Assembly: GCF_033807715.1 (NCBI RefSeq)
Contig: NC_084587.1
Span: forward strand, 22,754,017 to 22,818,016
From: Cololabis saira
Taxonomy: Eukaryota > Chordata > Actinopteri > Beloniformes > Belonidae
Reading direction: 5' to 3'
Length of the DNA stretch: 64,000 nucleotides
In this document: in pieces, positions 55,382 to 64,000 of the stretch
How positions within the stretch are numbered: the first letter of the stretch is position 1
Layout of the letters: each line of letters starts with the position of its first letter
Notes under the pieces: generated by a model
Told to the model about the DNA's origin: nothing
Databases searched by the model: none
The model's input: the letters and a program-made list of their open reading frames with translations, nothing else
Position numbers and translations under genes: made by a program

Positions 55382-55385
55382 TTAA

Positions 55386-56745
55386 ATACAGAGTGTTCTA
55401 TGTTTACTCTAGGAATAAAAATGCCATGTTTTAAATATTGCACTTAAAGTAGCATTGCAACGAGGCTATGCAGATGTTGCAGAACATCAGCAGGAGCGTG
55501 TATAGGAAAAGACTTCTCATTCATTTTTTTTCTTTTTGTTTTGGAATGCCACAAGAAAATATCGCAAGCACCAGTCCTGGTCACTTAAAACTGATTTATT
55601 ACATTCACAAGCCCCCTTAATTTGGAACAGTTACCCCGTACAAATAATCCAAGGTGTGGAGACTTTCATTTTGTTGTATTCTACAATATTTGAATTCAAT
55701 AGGTTATCAGGTTCATGCTTCTTAATACGGTTTGTGTTGTAAGATGAAATAACCTGCACCTGCAAATACAAGATCCTACTTATTAACAGGTCTCCTTGTT
55801 TACGGCTCTGTGATAATGTGCACTGCTCCTGGTAGACTGCTTCGGTCATCATTACTGAAAGAGCTGGTTCACCTGTGTTTTCATATGAGCACAGCTTTGG
55901 AGTATCAGGGATATTTATTATTTGTGACCACGCTTTAGTTTACTGATGATTGTAAATCTCCCTAGTATGTCTTACAACTACATGATGAAGAAACCAATCA
56001 ATTTTTTGTCCTCACCACAGGGATTATAGACAATCATAGTTCTTACAACACTATTGGCAGTTTTCTTTTTGTTTTTTTACATCTTCCTCAGACTAGGTAC
56101 CCTCCTGCAATCCAACAGCTAAGAGTAAGTTCACATATTGTGACGGGTTGAACATTGAAGCTCAGCAGAAACCTACTCCATAAAACATCCTGAATATGGT
56201 TGAAATGTCAGTCATATAAGGAGCAGTGCTTAAACCTTTTTTTCTCTGTAAAACATAATGATTAAATACCAAACATCCCCCCTGGTTGTTCAACGCAAGG
56301 AAGTAAGCTCTTGATGGGTTGGCTTGTTGATAATGCTAATAATGCTAGCGTTGCTAGTGCCAAATCATTCCTCATGAGAGAAGAATATGTTTTTAACAGT
56401 CTGCATTTGTAGTGTACAGTATAAAATTTCAATTTATATTCAAACAACTGAGAGAAGTTTGTTTTTCTAAACCCTGCTGTTGTAGCCAGCACTTGATGCT
56501 AGCACATCATATATCTTCCTCTGAAATCTGCTGCACAACTTGAAAGTTCTTCAAAGCACAAAAGGTAAATGATGTTCTTGAAAAACACAGACAGCAGGAG
56601 TATCGCAACTATGACACAGAATACAGAAGTTCAGTGAGTGGACTTCCAGATATATCACATGAGTACAGAGAAGCACGGGGGAACGACGCATTGAGGTAAG
56701 CCTTGAAATAAAACACCAATAAATACTGATTTCAGAACCAGTAAA
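55386..56745. other. AT-rich unique DNA, no gene seen
   Basis: No domain or transposon end recognised. Confidence 0.5.
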
Positions 56746-57362
56746 AGGGCGAATATACTTGCTGTTCAGAACGCCCACGCCAGCGCGTCATGGCAAATAT
56801 GCGTATCCTGTGTACATTTCCAGCGTCCACATGCACATTCTCCAAAAAACACTGAACGCATACTCCAGTTCGCTTTGCCCGCAAGTGGCGCTGGTCCAGC
56901 TCAGAGCACCTGCTGACCACATATCATCAAACGAAGCTGATGACATACAGAAACATTCCTGGTGTTTCACATAATCAGTTGCCCACATTGGCAAGATGAG
57001 TGTGGTGAACTCTCCAGTCTCCCGACGGCTTTGGTTCAACGGTCTAACATACCATCTCCGATGGCGCAGCCTTGCCGAGATCGCAACCAAAGCAATGTTT
57101 TAATCTCCTCCTCATCCAATGTCATGTAATGTCATGCTGTTTACTAGTTCATTGTTATAATCTGCTACTGCTGCTGCTACTACCGCTACTACTACTGCTA
57201 ATAATATTTTATTACTTTTCCAACTCTTGCTCTGCATACTAACCCCAACCGGTTATCTCCGGTATGACGTGCTCACCTCGCATGGTACGTGAGCGAGGTT
57301 GCAGTTGGTTGTGAGCGCGAACGGATGCAAACGCAGGGTAAAACAGCAAATATATTCACCCC
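56746..57362 (-). mobile_element. PIF/Harbinger relic, family H, copy 3
   Basis: Left AGGGCGAATATACTTGCTGT and the complement of the right end (GGGGTGAATATATTTGCTGT) are inverted. TTA follows the right end (57363-57365), but the left flank reads TAAA, so one duplication copy is mutated or the boundary is off by one. Internal blocks match copies 1 and 2. Confidence 0.74.
56788..57090 (-). pseudogene. HARBI1-like transposase N-terminal remnant
   Basis: The minus frame contains RRWYVRPLNQSRRETGEF followed later by SSASFDDMWSAG, the N-terminal pattern of fish Harbinger transposases, where xSPxSFDDLL is usual. After that point the sequence is non-homologous and runs directly to the terminal region, so an internal deletion removed the nuclease core. 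Confidence 0.65.
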
Positions 57363-57365
57363 TTA

Positions 57366-59479
57366 AGAATTTCGATGGTCCATTGCACAGATTGGGTTCA
57401 GACAAATTCAGCTGGAGTCCCGTCTTTCCCATTATGAAATAATGGAAGTCCTCAAGAGCACCACCTACTGGAGGTTGTGATCATACAGCTTAATTTTAGC
57501 TTGGAGATAATTAAATGTAAGATTTAAAGCCCTTATAAATGAAAACAAACAAAAAAAGGGGATGAGAAGTGACAGTAAAACATTGAGAGTCATAAATTTA
57601 TATTTTTCGTGGTGTTTTCCTCGCATTTGTTTTATGTCCCATTGTTGGTTAAAGTGCATATATGAGCTACATAATCAATAAAGAATGTGAAGGTACCAAA
57701 AGCCAGACTGGATGTTCAGATGAGAACACCATTTTGTGACGAACACTTTCGTTTTACACCTGCCATCATTAACACCAGCTAGCTTTGGTAGAGTTTTGCC
57801 CCCAAACATTGGTGAACCAGGGCAAACCTGATGGAGAAGATGAGAGATGGAGATGTGAAAAGCAGCAATAAAAAAAAGTCCGCCCACCTTGCATTTATCT
57901 ATCAGACATTTTTATTCAAAGTTACTACAAAGAAGAACATTTTGTACGGGAGTTGGCATACAGCAGTTTTATTATATCACACTTGGAAATAATGGAAATA
58001 ATTGTGTGATCGAATCAGCATATTAAAAGCTGACTGACTATTCTACCTCCTGAACCACAGCCACTCGCATAAAACTATATTCTGGCCTGGAGTTCTGACA
58101 AACCTTTATTATCATCATCACAGCATGGTTTGAAAGCAGCACCACCTGAAGATTGGCAAAATTTCACGTTTAGCCCAATCACATTTCCATTATGGCCAAC
58201 TGGGTGTAATAGATTCTTGTCATGTGAGTCAGGAGTAAGTATAGATTTTACTCTCTCGCTTAAGACAAAAACCCAATGTTAGTATGGATTAGCTTTCTGT
58301 CCAGAAAGGGGGTGTAGCTACATGAGTTGCCACTGGAGTTAGCATGCTGTGCGCTAGTATGGCGACTCGCCGTCTCAAACAACATTAATTTAGCTATCTC
58401 TCCTAGCTTTAAGATCCCAATACAATGCTTTTAATTTCTGTTTCTATACCCTTCACACAACTCAGCAAGCTAGAACAAACGCAGCATAGCCTGTGAGCGG
58501 TCAATATAAAGGCCTAACTGACATCAATCAAACTGAATTCTAGATATTCATCAATATGAAACCCTTAGTTAAAGCTTCTCTTTCCAATATCCCTGCAGTA
58601 ATCATGACTGTTTAATATCAAAGAAGAAGATGTACATTTCAGCTGTTATTACCTGAATATGGAGTTAATTTTAGTTCTTTTAAGCCTTTTGGGGTTGTTC
58701 AGCTCATTGTTTTGGTTTTTTAAAGCCCTCCACAATTTCCATGTGAATTGTTGAGGAGTGAAAGGGAGCTAAATGAAGGGGCTGGGCTATACGCTTTGTC
58801 AGATGGACACGGTTATATTCTATTTTTTTTTCTTTTTAAAGAGACAGAGTACACAAAATTAATTTAATTTCAGTTCATTTCAATAGTTTATCAACCCCAA
58901 AAGGATATTAAATTACTTCTGGAAGGGAAGTCAGCTCCAGTCATGCTCCGTTGTATGACAATAACATTTACATTCATCCATCAACTCATGCAGCTTTCAC
59001 ATCTTTATCTGCTGCCTCATGATTATGTGAAGTTTAATTGTATCCCAAACTGTTTTCCAGTGTTGAATTTGACATGCTGCCTGTACTATGAATAAAGTAT
59101 TACACTTTCAATAACTTGTTAGCAAATTATACACTTCCTTAACACTAGATGCCTCAAATTTTAGGAATATGACTAAATGAATGAGCGGTTCTGTAGTACA
59201 CCATAAATACAATCATTTAGATGTCTCAAGAAGTGATGATATCATCAAACAAAAAAACATGCTCTGACAACTTCACTGTTCAAATGCTGTTTTGGAAAAT
59301 TCTTTCATTATTTCCATTATTTAGCCAGTTGTTTTGTCTGAGATCCACGGCACAGTGTGTTACATTTAGTGAATATTTTACCTTTTTAGATAACACATTA
59401 AAATCAGAATGTTCCTCATATAGCCTGTCACATTTCCTAGGTAAAGCAGATGAATAAACAAAGCACTGCTGTTGGCTGA
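57366..59479. other. AT-rich unique DNA, no gene seen
   Basis: 57892-57950 (CATTTATCTATCAGACATTTTTATTCAAAG-like) faintly resembles a common fish repeat, too diverged to call. Nothing else recognised. Confidence 0.45.
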
Positions 59480-59940
59480 ACACTCCCCCCCCCCCATCTT
59501 TGTGTGATTTACTGTTGCCTTGAGTGAGATTCTGATCTCTTTGTAGGCTCTCTCCCAACAAGCATTGACCTTCTGGTCCTACATGTAAAGGGCTCCCTGA
59601 GATCACAAAGGGATGGGAGGGGAAAGGAGGGGGCTCTGAATAAAGGCCTCCCCATTGCAAGTAGCCAAGACACTTCATTCACTTCACGCTTCTCTCCCTC
59701 TCGGGCTGGCTTTCACTGCGTTGCAGGAGCGTGTCTAGAAGGTAGATACCTTGTTGGCGGCACAAAGGAGCAGTTCTGTAATAAAAACAGCTGTCTCTGG
59801 TGGTCTTGGCGTAATTGGGATTGTTAACGTGGAGAGCTCCTGAGGGAGCCTGAGGAGAGTATGTCTCTGTGTAAAGCACACAGACACCTCTGCAGCACTC
59901 CTTGATTCCATGTAAGTAAGAGAGAGAAGGGAAGAAAAAA
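59480..59940. promoter_or_regulatory. Candidate conserved non-coding element
   Basis: GC-moderate, repeat-free DNA about 3.4-3.8 kb upstream of the pou4f2 ATG, with a GGCGTAATTGGGATTGTTAA-type core and no coding domain. A 132-codon minus frame overlaps its left half without recognisable features. Confidence 0.3.
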
Positions 59941-60364
59941 AGCAAACAAGTCACCTGAGTTATGTCAAGTCTTGCTGCATGAGCTCCCTCTGTTTTACTT
60001 TTTTTACTATTTTTTTGATGGAGCAGGCTTATTTATCTGTTGGTTGGGACCCTTCATCTGCTCCTTTCTTCCTCATTTCAGAAGGGATTGTGTTTTTTAA
60101 GGAGAGGCCTGCGAATCTTTCAGCACTTAAATAAGTCCCTTCTTTGTCTTTTTTTTTTTTTTTAAATAAAAGAAGCAATGAATTGATTGTGTTTGAAAGG
60201 TTCCAAAACATGGGCACATCAAAGGAAAGAGGTTAAAATAGGAAAGGTGACTAAAAAAATTTAAAGTGACACCATGAAACAAGCCAATTTCTCTAAAAGG
60301 TTAGATGTTTCTATTTTAAATTTGTGTTTTTTTAAAGTTTTTTAATGATTTCTTTTAGTACTTT

Positions 60365-60365
<1 letters not shown>
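59941..60365. other. AT-rich unique DNA, nothing seen
   Basis: Several poly-T runs; no gene. Confidence 0.5.
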
Positions 60366-60450
<85 letters not shown>

Positions 60451-60468
60451 TTCATATATATGTATCCT

Positions 60469-60558
<90 letters not shown>

Positions 60559-60613
60559 TACATATATACATACATATATGTATATACATATATATATTTT
60601 TTTTTATATATAT

Positions 60614-60640
<27 letters not shown>
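60366..60640. repeat. (TC)n then (AT)n microsatellite
   Basis: About 77 bp TC, a short spacer, then about 160 bp of AT/ATAC/T-run mixture. Confidence 0.97.
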
Positions 60641-60645
<5 letters not shown>

Positions 60646-62399
60646 CATTAACTAAATGTATTCATTTTGATGTTGGTAAATCACTAAACATGAAAATCAC
60701 ATTTGGTTTCCAAGGTGAATATCACAAGATTAAAAAAAATACTAAACACCTCTAATCGAATTAAAAACTACACACCATCTTCTCCCTTCCGACTCCAGCT
60801 GAAAATATGAGGAATTGTGACTATACTCACTCATTAACATGACAGAGCCTCCAAAGGTAATTCTGTTAAACACTCGGACAGGGTGTCCTCCCCCAATCGT
60901 GAGAAAGCTGTTGGCAAAGGAAGTAAACGCCTTCAGGTACGTCACGGGAAAAGTGCTGGAAAGTGTACTTCAAAGCCAATTGCTTGGGAGAAGCCAGGGC
61001 TGATTTATTTGACTTAAGATATACTTTTTTGTGTGTTCATTGTGGATGAAAATTTCATACACCGATTTAGAGGTGGTGAAATATAAATGATTTCTTTAAA
61101 GTTTCATCATAAATCAGTCTGACGGTATATGTGAGCAGACACTGATCGCTCCTTGATGTCTCTTGAGCCTGATCTCCGTCTCCAGAAGTGTCTGGAGGAG
61201 GTTCCAGCAGCGCCTGTTTGTCCCGCTGGGGGAACAACACATTTCTGCAGCTGGATGGCTATCTGGCACTGTGCAGCAGCACCAATGGGCTTGTTATAGC
61301 AGCCGCGAGGACGCGTTAAGCTATATCAGCAACGAGAAATAAATAGTTCAGTATATAAAATAAGAAAAAAAAGAAAGAAAGGCGAGATCAGACGTGATTA
61401 AGCACTGAATCCGTCTAGATGGCGTCTGACCGGCGCGTTCAGAGTTTTTATAAAGCTGTACCAACGCTAGGATAAAACACCACACTTAACCATTTCCTAA
61501 AAAGTAATTAATTTAATGCAAACGCTCTTACATTTTATATTATTATCACGTTTAAAGACACAAAGAATAAATGCATTCTAAAACATTGATCCCCCCCCTC
61601 ACACCTTTTACAAGATGTTTCACAATTCCGCATGTGTGTGCAAAGACACACGGCTGTTTTTAAGAGACATTAAAAAGACAAAAAGGAAATCCAAAAGGCA
61701 TCATTTTCTATTGGATCTTTCAAAACTCCCTAAGCTTACCTCCATCTTAGCAATTACACCACCCCGCAGATCATATTAAACGATTTAGACACCCCTTGTT
61801 AATTACAACGTGATTAAATGTTGTAATAATGTTACTGATAATGTGGCTTAATCAGCGAAGAGATTAGATAATGTCCTGCTATGACAAGAATATAGATTTG
61901 CAATTAAGTAGTAATCTTTTTTTTTTTGTTAAATCCACTTTTAACGTTATGCATTAGCACATTATCTACATGCAAAGCCGCATAGAAAAAGTTATTCGGA
62001 GAACTATAGTATTTCTCTTTCTCTCATTGTAAAATAGCCATAAAAATAATTCAAGAAAAACACAAGCGGCACTATTTTGATGTTAACGTCAACATTTAAA
62101 TATGTAATACAATATTTAAATCGCTTAAATTATTATTTATATCACTATATTACTTAACGTGTAGTCAAAGCACGGCAAAACATATTTTACTTTATGAAGT
62201 GATAAAAACTGGAGCTGTCCATGGTGTTAATTCACTTCCTCTTCTCCCTCTGAGACCCATTTGCCAATGTTACTCGAGCTTTGCGTACAATATTCAAAGA
62301 ATAAAATATTTTCCAGGTACAGTAAGACGGAATTCGCCTCATTAGAAGTGTTATTGGTAACGAGGTGTTGGTGATGAAGTAGAGTCATTTTAAATAAAT
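60641..62399. other. Proximal upstream unique DNA of pou4f2
   Basis: No ORF, repeat terminus or RNA gene is recognised. The stretch is AT-rich, especially 61480-62330, with many TAAT/ATTA cores. These are compatible with homeodomain binding but are also expected by chance at this base composition. Some of it may be pou4f2 regulatory DNA. Confidence 0.5.
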
Positions 62400-63326
62400 G
62401 CCCTGTTGCAGACTGCCCATGCGCAGAGTCCCCGGCGGCGGCGGCGGCGGTGGTAGTGGTGTGGCTAATGAAGAATAATAAATCATGGAGGGCTTTTTTC
62501 AGGTGCGGCTGAGGGGAGTGTGTATGTGTGAGAGCGAGAAAGAGGGAGTGTGTGAGTGAGTGAGTGAGTGAGTGGGAGAGTGAGAGAGTGAGGGAGGGAG
62601 AGAGAGAGAGGGAGGCGGGGAGAGATGAGCCTGCCCTTCGCCTCAGAGCAGCTCAGTCCGGGTCCCCGCAGCATTCAATGTAGTCGAAGAGGTACAGTAC
62701 AGCGACTGTCACAGCCTTTTACTTCCTACTTACGGTCATTTCAAGACGGAAACTTTTGACAAAAATCAAACAGGTCAACGAAAGAAAGCGGCGACTAACT
62801 TGACGTATTTTGGAAATCCTAAGAGACGGAGAAAACCCTTTTCTTTTTCTGGCGTCGTCTGCGAGGAGCTTTGCCACCCCAAAAAAAATATAGAGGTTAT
62901 ATATATATATGCATATATATATATCCGAGGCAAAAAAATAGAACTACATAATTCAAGGTGGCGGCTGTTGAAGGAGAAAAAATAGAAAGTATTTTTGAAC
63001 AATCGCGCCACAAGTCCACAAAGGAAGAGGTAGGCCTACCGGCTGATGCGCTCAGGTCCATGGCTCCTTGGTGTCTCTGATATCTCACTTGCCAAAGACA
63101 AAAAAAAAAAAAAAAAAAAAAGAGAGAGAGAGACCAGACACCTCCGTTACCAACGCAACTTATAATAAATAGATGTGATTCAGTGTTGGACCCACCGTTT
63201 TTCGGCTAACACTTTTTACTCGACTTGAGATTCCTGCGAAGCAATTGGGGCTTCAACTCCCCGACCCGAGGAGGCGGAGTCTTAACTTATTAAAAGGAAC
63301 TTGCTGAGGTTTGGACGCCAGCAAAT
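62400..63326 (+). promoter_or_regulatory. pou4f2: pou4f2 promoter-proximal region and 5' UTR (boundaries unknown)
   Basis: The roughly 900 bp before the start codon hold a GGC triplet run (about 62430-62452), an AT-rich homeodomain-like stretch (GCTAATGAAGAATAATAAAT at 62464-62483), a CAGGTG E-box at 62500-62505, GA/GAGT-rich low-complexity sequence (62516-62612), a short AT tract, and a poly-A plus (AG) run (63097-63133). A TATTAAAAGG motif at about 63288 is TATA-like, but it lies so close to the ATG that a start site dictated by it would leave almost no 5' UTR. I cannot place the transcription start. Assignment as promoter is by position. Confidence 0.55.
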
Positions 63327-63539
63327 ATGATGATGATGTCTCTGAACAGCAAGCAGCCTTTCGCCATGGCACACAGCAGCTTGCCCGAGCCCAAGTACTC
63401 CTTGCACTCGTCCTCGTCCTCCACGCTGACTTCCAGCGCGCCGTCGTCCTGCTCGTCCTCCCGCCACAGCAGCAGCATCATCAGCAGCAGCGGCGGCGGC
63501 TCGGAGGCGATGCGCAGAGCCTGTCTCCCAACCCCACCG
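63327..63539 (+). CDS. pou4f2: pou4f2 exon 1 (Brn3b POU-class IV transcription factor, N-terminus)
   Basis: This exon encodes the first 71 residues of Brn3b, a nuclear POU-homeodomain activator needed for retinal ganglion cell differentiation. The protein opens MMMMSLNSKQPFAMAHSSLP, continues with a serine-rich stretch (about residues 25-57) and ends SEAMRRACLPTPP, immediately before a GT donor (gtacgt). The four-Met start and SEAMRRACLPTPP fit POU4F2 rather than POU4F1 or POU4F3, as far as I recall those families. The reading frame closes in phase 0 on CCG at 63537-63539. The ATG at 63327 is the first of four consecutive ATGs; the next one or two could also initiate. Mammalian POU4F2 has long glycine runs here, whereas this copy has Ser-rich and Gly-Gly-Gly stretches and is shorter. 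The call is made jointly with exon 2, which joins in frame. Confidence 0.95.
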
Positions 63540-63876
63540 GTACGTATTCTGCATAATCACAGCTTAAAGGCACATTTTGACAGCCCACTTTTTTTTTTTT
63601 CCTTCTTGATGTTTTTTTCATGTCTGCACAGCAAATCACCCAACACCTCCATATTTTTTTTCCCCCTTCCTCTGCTCAACTTATGTATTCACTCGGCTTT
63701 GCCTTTCATATTAATTTTTATGACCTGGGATGTTGCACGTGTCTTGTTTTGTGTGTGCTCCCTTTTTTTTAAGGGGTTTCTTTTTTTTTCACATTCTGGA
63801 AATGTTTTAAACCAGAGGAGTGGAGGGGAGAATTCCCTTGCTGACAGTTATGTGTGCATTCTATTTGCAATTGCAG
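63540..63876 (+). other. pou4f2: pou4f2 intron 1
   Basis: This 337-bp intron has a strong donor (gtacgt) and a TTTGCAATTGCAG acceptor. It is phase 0, at the position expected for the single intron of class IV POU genes, just after the LPTPP motif. The interior is T-rich with several poly-T runs. Frames stay open across part of it (to 63902), but the sequence there is not protein-like, so it should not be read through as coding. Confidence 0.92.
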
Positions 63877-64000
63877 AGCAATATATTCGGGGGTTTGGAT
63901 GAGAGTTTGTTGGCCCGGGCTGAAGCTCTAGCGGCGGTGGATATAGTCTCTCAGACCAAGAGCCACCACCACCCTCCACACCACAGTCCCTTCAAGCCGG
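63877..64000 (+). CDS. pou4f2: pou4f2 exon 2, 5' part (runs off the window)
   Basis: Reading from the acceptor in phase 0 gives SNIFGG and then GLDESLLARAEALAAVDIV, the POU-IV box shared by Brn3 proteins. Next come VSQTKSHHHPPHHSPFKP, whose histidine-rich run is characteristic of POU4F2. The exon is cut by the window edge after 41 codons plus one base. The POU-specific domain and POU homeodomain, which bind DNA, must lie downstream and are not visible. No frameshift or stop is present, so the gene looks intact as far as it can be seen. Confidence in family is very high and in paralogue high. Confidence 0.96.

Noticed and set aside
63288..63297. TATTAAAAGG as the pou4f2 TATA box
   Set aside because: A start site 25-30 bp downstream would lie only about 10 bp before the ATG, too short for a normal 5' UTR. 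Kept as an observation only.

Overview
The window reads as vertebrate nuclear DNA, most likely from a ray-finned (teleost) fish. It is AT-rich, has no bacterial-style gene packing, carries many long (CA)n, (GA)n and (AT)n microsatellites, and is studded with short inverted-repeat DNA transposons (PIF/Harbinger, hAT, IS630-Tc1-mariner, TTAA-target) of the sort common in fish genomes. tRNA-derived SINEs and LINE-like tails are also present.

Only one host gene can be supported. It lies at the extreme right edge on the + strand: exon 1 (63327-63539), a short intron (63540-63876) and the start of exon 2 (63877 to the window end) of pou4f2 (brn3b), a class IV POU-homeodomain transcription factor of retinal ganglion cells and sensory neurons. 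The POU-specific domain and homeodomain lie beyond the window. Everything to the left, about 62 kb, behaves as a gene-poor upstream region. Stretches free of repeats in it could hold pou4f2 enhancers, but that is inference.

Layout. 1-14 kb: mostly unique DNA with a (GT)n tract, one PIF/Harbinger-type element keeping a Myb-like exon (1880-2467), a putative MITE (4374-4878) and two stretches that look like conserved non-coding DNA (8130-8600, 12720-13010). 14.9-20.1 kb: a degenerate Harbinger element with an HARBI1-like transposase remnant and a SINE inside it, then an IS630-Tc1-mariner element with intact termini and a frameshifted transposase. 21.7-28.2 kb: MITE fragments, microsatellites and a SINE. 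30.7-34 kb: four adjoining elements, including a 211-bp palindrome. 35.1 kb: one MITE. 35.4-43.4 kb: quiet unique DNA. 43.4-48.7 kb: large microsatellites around a hAT element with a perfect 8-bp target duplication that was hit twice by one TTAA MITE family. 50.7-57.4 kb: purine/pyrimidine microsatellites, a LINE-like repeat, a TTAA element with a nested palindromic MITE, and another Harbinger relic. 57.4-63.3 kb: unique DNA leading to the pou4f2 promoter region.

No prokaryotic operon, CRISPR array, phage or virus gene was recognised, and I found no convincing new molecular system. The most informative material is the nested transposon stratigraphy and the candidate regulatory DNA upstream of pou4f2. 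All calls come from reading the sequence; element boundaries rest on terminal inverted repeats and target-site duplications read by eye.
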